Assembly: GCA_949358305.1 (NCBI GenBank)
Contig: OX442321.1
Span: 3,931,605 to 3,995,604 of the forward strand
Reading direction: 5' to 3'
Origin: Strigamia acuminata
Taxonomy: Eukaryota; Arthropoda; Chilopoda; Geophilomorpha; Linotaeniidae
Length of the DNA stretch: 64,000 bases
The notes under the pieces were generated by a model. It made no database searches. It saw only the letters and a program-made list of their open reading frames with translations, and had not been told where the DNA came from. A program made the position numbers and the translations under genes. Positions 49,736 to 60,938 of this stretch are shown piece by piece (position 1 is the stretch's first letter; the number at the start of each line of letters is the position of its first letter).

Positions 49736-50498
49736 TTTAATTTTAGAGACCTATTTTTCAAAAAAATAATTTTTTGGATTTGTGTAAAATTGAACAAATT
49801 TATTCCATTATTAAATCCTTATTAAAGTTTAATTGTTTATCTTTTAGTTAGACCAGTTCAATTTAATAATCAATTTTTAAATTAAAAAATAAAGAAGAAT
49901 AGTTTAAATTAAAATTAAATTAAATAAATTCATTAGTTTATTTAATTTAAGATGAAGCAGTGAAAATGTGAAACTCTATTGTAATTGGTGGGGGACACTA
50001 ATAATAAACTGAATGTGAATTGTGGCACTCAGCTGCAGGGCAAGAGCAGTTGTCCAAGATGCTCTTGGTCTAGAAAAGGGATGTTGAGCACATTTTTATC
50101 TGTGAAATCGATATCTGATAATTATCTAACAACTATGGGTCTCTATTATTTATCACAAGTGGTGAAAATTGTACATAGAATTAAATTAAATAATAAATGA
50201 ATAATAAATCATTGGTAAATATATGTAGTACATTTCTTAAATTTTTAATTACTGATTTTCAAATTCTTAAATTTAAAATTATTGGAATGTTAATGGTTTA
50301 TTAAATTAAATCTCATTTCTTTCAAACTGAAAAACCGATGATAAATAATGGATAAACCTTAAAATCCATATATACATTGATCAAACATATTTTATCATTG
50401 TATAAATATAAATATTTACAGTTAGTTAAACTTGTGAAAAGAATGTGAAAATGTTTAGCTGAAAAGAAAATTAATTTATGAATAAATAATAAATGTAA
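49736..50498. other. AT-rich noncoding stretch
   Basis: Very A/T-rich with many TTAAATTAAA-like runs. No gene or element end recognised. Confidence 0.4.
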
Positions 50499-50500
50499 TA

Positions 50501-50669
50501 CTGTACTGCCTCATTTAAACGCCCGGGCGTTTAATTTTTTTTTTGGGCCGACCCCCTCCTGGTAAAGTCGGTTCGGGCGGCGCGCGGTGCAATAAACGCC
50601 GCCGAACCCCCGGCGTTTATTCGGGCCCGGTGTTTGAATGAACCCGGGCGTTTAAATGAGGCAGTACGG
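50501..50669. mobile_element. 169-bp MITE with TA duplication
   Basis: Terminal repeats CTGTACTGCCTCATTTAAAC and GTTTAAATGAGGCAGTACGG, extending through CGCCCGGG, flanked by TA (50499-50500 and 50670-50671). TA targets point to the Tc1/mariner/pogo group. The interior is GC-rich, in sharp contrast to the AT-rich flanks. Confidence 0.8.
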
Positions 50670-50857
50670 TAGTTAGCTACAGGTATATCATTACATTTAA
50701 AATAATTGGTTATACTTAAATTTATCATTAAATTAAAATGTATTTAATTTTGAAATTTTTTCCAGTAGCTGCATTCAAAAACTCAAAAACGCCTCTAAAA
50801 CTCGTTTCTTGTCCTTACATGTGACGTCATTCCCATGTTATTAAATGAGAATGACGT

Positions 50858-52447
50858 TGTGACGGTTACACTGTCATACACTTTGTTAGTATAGGACGAT
50901 TATTTCACCAATAGATGGCGCTGATACGTTTTAGCGGTAATTTCAAATTTCGACAATTTTTGAGTGAATAAAATATAAATTACTATTTATATTTTATTCC
51001 ACTGCGACTTTAGACACTTTTAAATACTTTTGGATGTTTAAATGCTAGTTGATTTATTTGTCACATAATTCTATTGAATTATGTGCAAACTTTACACCTG
51101 GTGAAGTCACCCCTCATCACCCACTGTGAGTTGGACTCCTTTTGGATTATAGTCAAAGGGACTTAATCCAAAGTGTGTCCTGCGTATCCAGTTCCTGTAG
51201 TGGACCTAGTAGAAGACTATGTCCTGAGTATCCACTTCCTATGATCTGGGATTGGATGGATTTGACTGCCCAGTGATCCCATTGGATCACTGAACAGCTA
51301 TTCTCCTCACCGAGTATATATCCCCCTGCAAAACGGATATAGCTCGCTCTTGTTCTGTTTTTGTTTGATACTGATATTACTTGAGCACATATTATACTTC
51401 TCTGCGTTCCGACAATCCGTTGTAGAAATACTTTGTATTTAGTGTAAGTATCTAGAGTGGGTAGAAGACTCACAGACACACTGCCCGCCTCTTCATGCCA
51501 ACATTCCGTTGTAGAAATGTCGTAACTAGAGTGAGTAATTCACAGACACATTTAAGTGTAGTATCTAGAGTGGGGTACAACCCACAGACGCACTCCCTCC
51601 AGCTTCATGCCAACATTCCGTTGTAGAATGCAGAATCTAGAGTGGAGTAAAATTCACAGACGCATTGGTAATGTAGAATCTAGAGTGGAGTATTTATATT
51701 TCACAGACGCATTATCAGAGTAATCGACGCGGAGTAATTTCCCGGTTACTCTCCCGCCAGCCAGGACCGAGTGGAGTAATTTCCCGGCGATGGATAACCT
51801 TTCCTGCGAAATACTTCGATTCATTTCGTTGTTGGTTTGACGGAACATTTCAGTCTGACTCAAATGTTGATTGCACTCGGGGCAAAAATAGCTCGGCGCT
51901 ATTTTAACTATTTCTTTATTTTTATAGTTATTTATCCAGTTTCGCGAACACAATATCATGTTTAATTCAATAGAATTTACATGAATATTTATTTCGATTG
52001 TTTCATCATTCTTATGATCGCGCTGTATAATTATTAACAATATAATAATTATACGTGTGATGATTGTGCCAAAGTCAACCGCACCTCTCGGATATAACAC
52101 ACCCAAGCCTAACCATTACACACCATTTTAGAACCAATCCAGGACCATTTGGAAGCCCGAACCATACTCAGACGACATCTTTTACGTCACCGTAATAAGA
52201 AAGATACACATTCTTATTGCACGACTGAAAACCGCAAGTGATATTATTTCAGGGCTTTTGCCAACCCATTGTATATTTAACATGAAGTTATTTAGCCATT
52301 TGTAGGCATAGGTTTTATATAAGTCTTCCATTCGTAATAAATTGTTACATGATTTGAGAAATCACAAGCCTCCGTACTTTTACACTTTCACACGAGTTCT
52401 CGCTCTAATTGTTAAGCAATTTGTATCTCGCCAAGTCAATCGTCACA
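50858..52447 (+). repeat. Gq3 5' LTR
   Basis: TGTGACGG to CGTCACA, 1590 bp. AGATGGCGCT at 50913-50922, a CACATAATTC-TATT-GAATTATGTG palindrome near 51062-51085, TATATAT at 51315-51321, a hairpin array at 51457-51704 and AATAAA at 52336-52341. One difference from the 3' copy was seen (A in CACTGAACAGC is G in the 3' copy). Confidence 0.93.
51440..51715 (+). repeat. Five tandem CTAGAGTG stem-loop units in Gq3 LTR
   Basis: Units at 51457-51473, 51531-51543, 51570-51585, 51642-51657 and 51685-51704. Each follows CTAGA and precedes CAGAC(A/G)CA. The stems pair in every unit though their bases differ (GTGGGT/ACTCAC, GTGA/TCAC, GTGGG/CCCAC, GTGGA/TTCAC twice). Three copies of CCGTTGTAGAA are interspersed. 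Placement about 140 bases after the TATA box puts them in the RNA leader. Confidence 0.75.
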
Positions 52448-52449
52448 CG

Positions 52450-52467
52450 TGGAGGTCCCACCGAGAT
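52450..52467 (+). promoter_or_regulatory. Gq3 primer binding site (tRNA-Gln)
   Basis: TGGAGGTCCCACCGAGAT, identical to that of Gq2 and with the same CG spacer after the LTR. Confidence 0.85.
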
Positions 52468-53309
52468 AGGTTGCATTTTTTATTGAAGTGAACTCTGTGA
52501 TCAAGTGTAAAATTGAAAAATGAATTTCTTGATTATTTTATGTAGATATTATAATTAGAAAATTTCCGATTTTTCTCTATAAATTTACTGTGAAATATCC
52601 ATTTGTTTTCAAAAAATTCTCATTATCTTTTGGAAATATCTGAATTCGAATTTTTGGATTATTTTGGAAACTCATTATAATTCCAAATTTCCTACAAAAA
52701 AATCTATTTTGAGTTTATTGAGTTTCCCAGAATATTTGGCTATATTCTGGAAAAAATTTCGAAACCTTGAAATTCGATCAAAAAACGAATTTGACTAGAA
52801 ATTCTGCTGACTAAAAAATAAAAAGTTAAAATATTTTATTTTACTGGTTGACAACTTGACCAGTTTTTCTATTGTTCTGCCAATGTTCTGGATTATTATT
52901 CTTAATCCTTGACAAGGTAAAGAATGTGCCAAAGAGAGCCACTCACGATGCAGCTCGGAGTAGGTCATCCAGATGTGACATTGTTGAGAATTTCGGATTA
53001 GAAATTATCAGGAATTTTTCAACATCGCCAATCACAGCAGACTGTCTTGACAAAGGGGATTTTCCGGAAGCTAGTTTGACAACCAATATTCAGCCACACT
53101 TGCTTTTCGACAGTGCGACCACCCAGTTGTGCCTTTGTGACCAGTGCCCGTTTGGACCATTCTTGACCACGCAACAAGACAGTTCTTTCCCGTAGCCACT
53201 TCAGTTCAGCAGTGAAGGTTGTATTTTTTCAAATTATTTCTTAGTTTAATATTAAGCGTGTTACATTTACGCTAGTTCAGTTAAATTTTATTTTTTTTCT
53301 TTGGGTATT
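52468..53309 (+). other. Gq3 5' leader
   Basis: Noncoding, AT-rich at first. AAG-GTAAAG at 52914-52922 is a good candidate splice donor for a subgenomic ORF3 mRNA. Confidence 0.45.
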
Positions 53310-55358
53310 ATGGCCCGTAGACCTGTAAGAGTTCGTGGAACACGAGGAAATCGTGGAGCACGACGACGTGGTGGTATGTGTGAAACACCAAGAGGAATTG
53401 TGGAGTCTGATCTAGAAAGCCAGGGGGAAGAAAATGTTCCTAGAGACGTTTCCAACCCAAGTAGTTCTCGAACAGATCCACTATCAGTCCCGCATGATTT
53501 AGAAGTTTACTGTCGCCATTACCAATTGGAGGTGACGCAGTTTTCCTCTTTGTGTGAAGCTCAACAATACACGGCGAATAATCATCACGAGAGAAATCGT
53601 GTAATTACGCCCGATGTAGTTGTAACCAACGAGCAAAGTGTTTCTGTAGATCAAACTGGCCCTCGTTCACCGGCCACATATCGCTACCAGCAATTACCTG
53701 GATGGCGAATGAATGTTGCTCGTGACGACAATGGGCAGTTAAATTCTTCACTATCTGTTCAACCTTCGATTCAGTTACCAGCTAGTTCTTGGCGATCGAA
53801 TTCGGCCGAAAGAATGGAAAATTCCGGACAAAGAAATATTTCTGCGCCAATTTCCCGAAATTTGCCAAGTGCGACGGCAGTAAATAATAATTTACCCGCT
53901 CCCACTGGAAATTTGAATGATTCTTTCAGAGTTCCACAACCTCGAACTAATCTGTCGATCCAACCAAGGGGGAGAAATGAAAATTATCAAAATTTTCAAC
54001 CTCACACCCAATCGGATGGAGATTTTAGGAATTATAGAAATTCCCGCTCTCAAGGTGGACGAGCTCCGCCGAGAAATCAACGATTTCCCGGAGCTCCTGG
54101 TGATCCTCGTGACTCCGATCCTAACTCGAGTAGTGACGAATCTCACGCTGGTAGAGGGGGAAATTATAACAATAATTTCCACCGACGAAATAATTCGCGT
54201 TCTCCACCGCCACCTGATAGACATCAAAATTTTCAAGGAGAGCCAAATCCGCCACCCAGAGACCAAGAAAGTCGGTCTACACCCAATTCGAACTCTGCTT
54301 CTAATTTGTCGGACGAAAATGTAAAACAAATTATTCAGGGTTTAGTAGGTCAAATCCGAAGCCCGAGTAATCCCAGTCAGAATTTTGGAAAAGGAATCGA
54401 GATTCCTATTTTTGACGGGAAACAGACAGAGGTTGCGCGATTCCTTGAAATCGTCAAAGCTGTCGCACTCGGGAAAGGCATCCCTTTAGACGACATGGTA
54501 CACACTGCTGTACCTGGACGACTATTAGGCCATGCACAACGTTGGTTCCACAAGCAACGCCATACTTTTAACAGTTGGCGAACTTTCGAAGCCTCTTTTC
54601 TCGATTGTTTCGATCTCGTTCCACTTACAAGAGAAAGGCGACTTCTTAATGTAAAACAACGAGCCGACGAGTCACTTTATAGTTTTCTTCTGCGTTATAC
54701 GCAAGAACAAGGTGAAGTGCCGCCAGGTGATAAAACTGGACGTGCACAGTTATTCGACAATCTAACTCAAGAAAGTTTCACGGCGTTATGTACACAAGGA
54801 ATGTATGGTGACTTTACAGTAGATGACATTCTACAATATGTAGGAGCAAATCGCTCTAAGTTTGAAAGTTCTCAACTTGCAGCAAAATTGGAGTATGATA
54901 ATCGAGAGAATCATCCTACTCCAAAGGTTCACGAAAAATCTAAGATTTTTCCATCCAAAACTTCACTACGTTTAACGCAAACGCAAGATGAGGTTGAAGA
55001 TGAAGACGAGTCGGAAAATGACGACTCAACTGACGATGGTTCAATGGAGCGATTATTTGCCGCCCAGTATGAAAAGACTACTGGAAAATGCTTTTTCTGT
55101 CACGAGCCTGGACATTTTAAAAGAGAATGTCCCGCTCTTGTCAAAAAATTAGCAGGGAAAACAGACTCGTTAAATTCAAATAAAAGATTTAACCACTCTG
55201 CTCCCAACCCCGAGTTTAAACGACCCAAACAAAATTGGGTTACGTCAGAAACTTTAGACTCCAAATTTACTGACTTCCAGAAAAACATGGTTGACCTGTT
55301 AATTAAGCATTTACCAGCAGCCACTGATTCAGTCACTCCCGACGAGACAAAAAACTGA
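53310..55358 (+). CDS. gag: Gq3 Gag
   Basis: The start is the ATG of MARRPVRVRGTRGNRGARRR, an Arg/Gly-rich opening; an in-frame TTG nine bases earlier is not needed. DLEVYCRHYQLEVTQF matches the N-terminal region of Gq2. A long Pro/Asn/Arg-rich middle precedes the capsid-like domain (IPIFDGKQTEVARFLEIVKA, AQRWFHKQRHTFNSW, ESLYSFLLRYTQEQG). The knuckle is CFFCHEPGHFKREC and the tail has KQNWVTSETLD. It ends TGA directly after the slippery heptamer. 682 residues, no interruptions. Confidence 0.93.
   Translation: MARRPVRVRGTRGNRGARRRGGMCETPRGIVESDLESQGEENVPRDVSNPSSSRTDPLSVPHDLEVYCRHYQLEVTQFSSLCEAQQYTANNHHERNRVITPDVVVTNEQSVSVDQTGPRSPATYRYQQLPGWRMNVARDDNGQLNSSLSVQPSIQLPASSWRSNSAERMENSGQRNISAPISRNLPSATAVNNNLPAPTGNLNDSFRVPQPRTNLSIQPRGRNENYQNFQPHTQSDGDFRNYRNSRSQGGRAPPRNQRFPGAPGDPRDSDPNSSSDESHAGRGGNYNNNFHRRNNSRSPPPPDRHQNFQGEPNPPPRDQESRSTPNSNSASNLSDENVKQIIQGLVGQIRSPSNPSQNFGKGIEIPIFDGKQTEVARFLEIVKAVALGKGIPLDDMVHTAVPGRLLGHAQRWFHKQRHTFNSWRTFEASFLDCFDLVPLTRERRLLNVKQRADESLYSFLLRYTQEQGEVPPGDKTGRAQLFDNLTQESFTALCTQGMYGDFTVDDILQYVGANRSKFESSQLAAKLEYDNRENHPTPKVHEKSKIFPSKTSLRLTQTQDEVEDEDESENDDSTDDGSMERLFAAQYEKTTGKCFFCHEPGHFKRECPALVKKLAGKTDSLNSNKRFNHSAPNPEFKRPKQNWVTSETLDSKFTDFQKNMVDLLIKHLPAATDSVTPDETKN
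55349..55355 (+). promoter_or_regulatory. -1 frameshift slippery heptamer, Gq3 gag/pol
   Basis: A AAA AAC in gag phase directly before TGA, then CAGGGGGTTG...CAACCCCCG, arms that can pair into a stem 6 nt past the heptamer. Confidence 0.82.
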
Positions 55359-56002
55359 TTCAGGGGGTTGTTCAAGTTGCCCAACCCCCGCCTAAAGAGT
55401 TATTTCCTCTCTCGGAATTGTCCAATGATTTATTTTTTCATAAAGAAGAAATTAAATTAAGACATAAACCTAGTCATCTCACAGTGCCTTATGTTGATGA
55501 TTCGAAGAATAAACCACCATCATTGGTCATTTCTTACGAAGCAGTACCTGTCTGTCGGAAAGCGAGTAGTTCCACTGGTGGTGTCGATGAAAATTTAAAA
55601 ATCATGACAGACCAACTAGAAAATTTGAGTATTTTCAGTGGAAGTTGGAATGCACCGAAAAAACCACTTGTACCTAAGGTTTTCAAGTTAAGAAAACTTC
55701 TTAAACTTGAAAAATGGAACAAGAAAGAACGTAAAGTATTTCTTGGCAAACTTTGCAATAGCAAATTAATCAACGGTGGCAAAGATGATCCGCGTATGAA
55801 TGTCCAAATTGGAGGTTTGGATTACAACGCACTAATGGACTCTGGAGCCACCCAATGTTTTATTGGAGTACAACTCCTTTCAAACACAGAAATTCCGGTG
55901 GAATTCATACAAGAATGTCCCCGCGGAATGCGTGTCTGCGCAGTCGGAATAGATCACCGACCTATCGGCCAAGTTTTGTCTTTGTGTCAAATGGGCAGAT
56001 AA
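55355..56002 (+). CDS. pol: Gq3 Pol, N-terminal part to frameshift
   Basis: Reached by -1 shift and open at once. It contains the Ser/Gly patch SSSTGGVDENLK shared with Gq1 and Gq2 and the protease (LMDSGATQCFIG). In the stretch GTTTTGTCTTTGTG (about 55972-55986) one extra base throws the frame; the corresponding GQITLCVQWAD of Gq1 and Gq2 shows what was there. Translation then ends after MGR. Confidence 0.85.
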   Translation: MIQGVVQVAQPPPKELFPLSELSNDLFFHKEEIKLRHKPSHLTVPYVDDSKNKPPSLVISYEAVPVCRKASSSTGGVDENLKIMTDQLENLSIFSGSWNAPKKPLVPKVFKLRKLLKLEKWNKKERKVFLGKLCNSKLINGGKDDPRMNVQIGGLDYNALMDSGATQCFIGVQLLSNTEIPVEFIQECPRGMRVCAVGIDHRPIGQVLSLCQMGR

Positions 56003-56018
56003 AAAGAGAGTTACGCCT

Positions 56019-59000
56019 ATGACCTTCATAATTCTACACAAGAATGTATGTGGATTAATTTTGGGCCACAATTTTATGCGTAGAACCGGAGTCAACTTAA
56101 ATCCAAAACGAGCAGTGTTCACCTGTGATGACATGCCCGGATGGACAGCCCCGTACGAGACCACCGAACTTAACTGTTGCTTAGCAAGCATTAAGACTTT
56201 GGGTCTCCAAGGTGAAGAAACTCCCACTTCACCTGACTGGGCAGAAAAACTCGTCGAAGGCTGCAACAGCTCGGCGGAAGAAAAACAGTTACTCGTAAAC
56301 GTTCTTTTGGAAGCAAAAAACGTATTTCGAGACCAATTGGGCTGTACGAAGGTTGCCAAGCACAGCATCAAGTTTAAACCTGGTGCTACTTGGAAACACC
56401 AGCCGTATAGAATGTACAACCCGGCCAAGAAGGCCATTATGACGGAATTGGTCGAGGAATTGGAGGCCGATGGGTTAATCGAACCTGCCACTGGCCCCTA
56501 TATAAGTCACCCCGTCATAGTGGCTAAACCCGGCGGGAAGTATCGATTATGTATCGACTACCGCTGGTTGAATGCAATCACAGAAGTTGATGCAATTCAA
56601 ATGCCAAGTATTGACCTGTTAATTCATCATACTAATCAGGCCAAGTACTTTACGTCCATTGATTTAACTAAAGGTTATCATCAAATGGAAATGGAGGAGG
56701 AGGATAAGAGTAAAACTGCTTTTTACACCCCAAAAGGCAAATTTCAATTCAAAAGATTGCCATTTGGTCTTTGTAATGCACCCAGCTCTTTTCAACACCT
56801 CATGACTACTGTATTGGGTGACTCTTTATATAAACATGCTCTGGTCTATTTAGACGATATAATTATTTTTTCTGACACATGGGAAAATCATTTATTACAT
56901 ATTAAAGACGTACTTGAGAAGTTAGATGCCGCAAATCTAACTATCAATAAAGACAAATCGAAATTTGGTCGAACATCATTACGATTTTTAGGCCATTTAA
57001 TTTCGGAGGGATCTCTTCTTCCAGACCCTGACAAAGTCTCGGCTGTAAGGAATTTTCCCAAACCGACTTGTTCTAAAGACATTCAAAGATTTGTAGGACT
57101 TGCGAATTTTTTCCGAAAATTCATTCCTAACATCGCAAATATTGCTCGTCCATTGACCAATATTATGCATGATCAAGCAAAGTTTGTGTGGGATGACCCA
57201 CAAATAACTGCATTCGAAACTATCAAAGATATTTTGTGTGACAAGGACCAAGCCCTTCTTCACATGCCAGATATGAATAAGCCTTTTGTCATTTTGACAG
57301 ATGCTTCTCATTCAGGCTTAGGTGCAGTACTCTGCCAGGATGTCGAGTTATTCTGTGAAAAGAAACAGAAATTAATCATGGTTCCAAAGGCAGTCGCATA
57401 CGCCAGTCGAGTGTTGCACGGGGCCGAAGTGAGGTATTCCACGCCGGAATTGGAGTGTTTGGCTGTTGTATGGGCGATCGAAAGATTTCGCCCATATATT
57501 GAATACACGACTTTCACTCTCGAGTCCGATGCTAAGGCCCTTAGCTGGTTGATGAGTACGCCGGAACCATCGGGAAGGTTTGGTCGTTGGGCCGTCAAAA
57601 TACAATGTGGTGCGTTTAAAATTATTTTTAGACGCGGCGCAATGAACCAAGTAGCGGACGCATTATCACGCGCTCCACTGTCTGCACTAGACACTCCGGA
57701 TTACGATTATATCGAACCAGAGGAGATTACTCATTTCTATCCAACTTGGAATGGAAACAGGTGTGCATCTTTACAAGTGACGGAGACTGAGCGCAAACAT
57801 TTTCTTACAAATGTTGGCCTTAGTTTAGATTTTTTCTCAGAATCATATAATCCAGTTAGATTTCATGATTCTGGAGAAAAGGGGGAGGAAGAAGGATGTA
57901 CGAGAGAAAATTGCAGACATATAGATGTCCACAATTGTAATCACGAAAATGTACACACTGCGCTAACAGATATCCTAAAAGTAGTTCCGCCGACGCAAGA
58001 CGAAATTATCGAAGCGCAGCTTAAAGATCCAGCATGTAGTAAAATCCTTGTTTACCTAAAAGGAGACGAAAAATTAAAAAATCGTATCACGGATAAACAT
58101 TGGTTAAATGCGATTCGTGGCTACACTCTCGACGAACCGGAAGAAAATAAAGGTGTTATGCTAATTTATTTTGCTCCGACCGATGAGGAAGAGTTAAACG
58201 ACTCCGGCAATGGGTTTAAGGCGGTAATTCCACGCTCTCTTGTGAGACGTGCATTATTCGCATGCCATGGCCACCCACTTACGGGACATGCCGGCATGAG
58301 CAAAACCCTAGATAGAGCAAAAAAGATGTATTTCTGGCCTAGAATGAGCAAAGACACTCGAAACTACGTTCGCAGTTGCACTCATTGCCAACAATACAAA
58401 CCTAGTCAACACCAAAAGCATCGGGCAAGCTATACACCCCACAACATGACCAACCCGTGGGAAACAATAAGCATTGACCTGATGGGACCAAAGCCAGCCG
58501 GTCGTTCACAATTAAAATGGATTTTAGTAATCATTGATAATTGTACAAAATGGATTGAAGTCTTCCCACTAGCGACTGCATCAAGTGAATGCATCGTTAA
58601 TAAAATGAGCGAAGTTTTCCACCGTTGGGGATATCCAAAAAAGATAATCTCCGACAACGGCAAACAATTCGTGTCGACTATATTTAATGATTTTTGTCGA
58701 AAAAATCACGTAGATATTGCTCACATTAGCCCATATCACGCTGCCGCTAATATTACAGAGCGGGCTAACAGGACTTTAAAAATGATGTTAGCTTTATACT
58801 CGGACATTCACTCCCACTGGCCAAAATATTTAAATTCTTTTGCCTTTGCGATGCGCACCGCTAAGTCCGAGGCAACAAATTGTTCTCCGATGATTCTTAA
58901 TACGGGAAGAATCGTTCCTTTGCCATTTGACCCGCGTATTACTAAACACGCCATCAAATTCGACAAAGAGAATCCCGAAGCTTATGTCTATAGCATTTTA

Positions 59001-59636
59001 GACGTAATCAGACGTGCACACAGCGAAATGCATCGGAAAATTCAATCGAATTACGAAAAGCATGATCGACTACATAAAGACAAATATTATATTTGTCAAT
59101 TTGCCAAAGGAGATCTCGTGTGGAAAGCCACACATATTTTATCAAATAAAGATAAAGGGATTTCGGCAGGATTCGCTGAGAAACGTGATGGACCTTGGGA
59201 AATTACGGCTGTTCTCGGCGGAGGTTCCTACACACTACGTAAGCTTTCTGATAACACGAAAGCAAAAGCGATCAACATACAGGATTTAATGCCTTATATC
59301 CCAAGTTACCCGATTGAGGAATGGACATTAGATCAGAAAGTCGGCACCAACGAGTCACACCCGACTCCAGATTGGATGGCAGGTCAGGTTATTAATTCTC
59401 CAGAATTAATAAATGAACCTGTGTCCATGGAAACAGAGGATTTAGTTGAAGAGAAAGAGGAGGAAACTCCTCAGATTTCTTCTAAAGAGGACGAAACTCC
59501 TCAAAACCCATCTAAAAAGAGGAAAAGATTTCCATCTCCCGTTCGACAGTCTAAACGTAGACCCAAGCCGAACACAAAATACGTGACCGATTTTATACAA
59601 CTCATAAATTGTTTAAAACAAGTCAAATTAGGTTAA
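56019..59636 (+). CDS. pol: Gq3 Pol, main part: RT, RNase H, integrase
   Basis: The frame carries on from the insertion near 55980; 56019 is only its first ATG. RT has YRLCIDYRWLNAIT and YLDDIIIF (about residue 280). RNase H has LTDASHSGLG (about 428). Integrase has a HHCC finger (HGHPLTGHAG, CTHC), D in SIDLMGP, D in SDNGKQF and E in ITERANR, and RDGPWEITAVLGGGSYTL as the GPW motif. The tail is basic (KRKRFPSPVRQSKRRPK). All catalytic residues are intact, so the single-base frameshift upstream is the only lesion found in this pol. Confidence 0.93.
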   Translation: MTFIILHKNVCGLILGHNFMRRTGVNLNPKRAVFTCDDMPGWTAPYETTELNCCLASIKTLGLQGEETPTSPDWAEKLVEGCNSSAEEKQLLVNVLLEAKNVFRDQLGCTKVAKHSIKFKPGATWKHQPYRMYNPAKKAIMTELVEELEADGLIEPATGPYISHPVIVAKPGGKYRLCIDYRWLNAITEVDAIQMPSIDLLIHHTNQAKYFTSIDLTKGYHQMEMEEEDKSKTAFYTPKGKFQFKRLPFGLCNAPSSFQHLMTTVLGDSLYKHALVYLDDIIIFSDTWENHLLHIKDVLEKLDAANLTINKDKSKFGRTSLRFLGHLISEGSLLPDPDKVSAVRNFPKPTCSKDIQRFVGLANFFRKFIPNIANIARPLTNIMHDQAKFVWDDPQITAFETIKDILCDKDQALLHMPDMNKPFVILTDASHSGLGAVLCQDVELFCEKKQKLIMVPKAVAYASRVLHGAEVRYSTPELECLAVVWAIERFRPYIEYTTFTLESDAKALSWLMSTPEPSGRFGRWAVKIQCGAFKIIFRRGAMNQVADALSRAPLSALDTPDYDYIEPEEITHFYPTWNGNRCASLQVTETERKHFLTNVGLSLDFFSESYNPVRFHDSGEKGEEEGCTRENCRHIDVHNCNHENVHTALTDILKVVPPTQDEIIEAQLKDPACSKILVYLKGDEKLKNRITDKHWLNAIRGYTLDEPEENKGVMLIYFAPTDEEELNDSGNGFKAVIPRSLVRRALFACHGHPLTGHAGMSKTLDRAKKMYFWPRMSKDTRNYVRSCTHCQQYKPSQHQKHRASYTPHNMTNPWETISIDLMGPKPAGRSQLKWILVIIDNCTKWIEVFPLATASSECIVNKMSEVFHRWGYPKKIISDNGKQFVSTIFNDFCRKNHVDIAHISPYHAAANITERANRTLKMMLALYSDIHSHWPKYLNSFAFAMRTAKSEATNCSPMILNTGRIVPLPFDPRITKHAIKFDKENPEAYVYSILDVIRRAHSEMHRKIQSNYEKHDRLHKDKYYICQFAKGDLVWKATHILSNKDKGISAGFAEKRDGPWEITAVLGGGSYTLRKLSDNTKAKAINIQDLMPYIPSYPIEEWTLDQKVGTNESHPTPDWMAGQVINSPELINEPVSMETEDLVEEKEEETPQISSKEDETPQNPSKKRKRFPSPVRQSKRRPKPNTKYVTDFIQLINCLKQVKLG

Positions 59637-60938
59637 GACCCAATATATTGAAAATATTTTATTTTAAATAAATATTTCCAATCATATTCACGAAGGATTG
59701 TTAAATTTTATTAATTAAAAACATTTTTTTGGTGTGAATAAAATCTAACAAATGTTTGAGTTATTTTTACACGGCCGATTGTATTTAAATTAATCTACGT
59801 GTAAACATTTACTTGAAACTATGTTTCCCCCTTTGGGTTAATAGAAACTTCGAGATGAGTAATTACAAACCAATCAAATTACTCCTCGAAACTCCCCTTA
59901 ACCCCTGGTTTGAGATTATCACTCACTTGTTCGCCAAGTTTTGTACTGGACTGAAATCAAGGATTATTCTCAACTCTTCGACGCTTTAACGGATTTTCGC
60001 TGAAATTTAGTGAGTTAAAATCTAGATGATTTTGAACACTTATCGTTTATTTTACTGATTTTTTCATTTGACGAATATCAGTTCAAATTCAGAAATTATC
60101 GACACGACGTTGATTATCGAAACCATCTCGTGGACAAATCGCGAGTAAGCCTTTCACGAACTCACTAAGTGAATTCCCGGTAAATATTTAAGCAATATTT
60201 TGTCAAAATTTATAATATTTTGACATTAATTGACAACATTTATTTTGGTTAAGCGTTCATTACGGCAGACTTAGAATTCGCACGCGCTGCACAACGTTTT
60301 TATCGGCCAACGTCGCCGGAACCGAGCAGCCCTCGCAAATACGTGAAGCTAGACATTAAACTAGCCAAGTATACCCTTCTAGGACTACATCTAATTAGTA
60401 AGTGTTTATTTTATGAAAGATAAAATATCTCTTAAAGTTCCTTGGAAATTGGTGGGCATACATGTGTTAACAAGTCACGTGTATGATACTAACAAACGCC
60501 ACCAGATGTCGGGGATAGATCATTTACTCGGACGAATTATAGAGTTATTCGTGTAGTTAGAATCATGAAAAGTGACTATTGTCAGGTACTAAAAATACTT
60601 GCAAAAATATTTTTTAATATTTTGACAGGTTTTTTAGTTATTGTGTCGTTTAGAAGCAAAAAATTAGGTTTATTTTATTTAATAAACACTAATTTGAATA
60701 TTTTGTCAACGATATTGTTTTAAAAAGATAAAATGAAATTATCTACCGAGTCAAGAATAATTATTAATTTTAATAATTATTCGATAAATGGAGGAAACAC
60801 CCTAACGAAAGGAACTTAAGAATTAATTATGAAATTAATCTAGTTGTTAGTCGACAATTAATTTAATTTGAAATTAAATTGATTACCGACAGTTTGATTC
60901 ACGTTCTCAAATAAAATGTATATTTTCTTGAAGACACA
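59637..60938 (+). other. Gq3 pol-ORF3 spacer with splice-like sites
   Basis: Noncoding, 1.3 kb. Consensus donor GTAAGT at 60398-60403; acceptor-like TATATTTTCTTGAAG ends at 60933, five bases before the ORF3 ATG. The implied intron is about 540 nt. Confidence 0.5.

Noticed and set aside
52872-53195. 107-codon frame in the Gq3 leader
   Set aside because: Opens only with TTG, has no counterpart in the Gq2 leader and overlaps the candidate splice donor.
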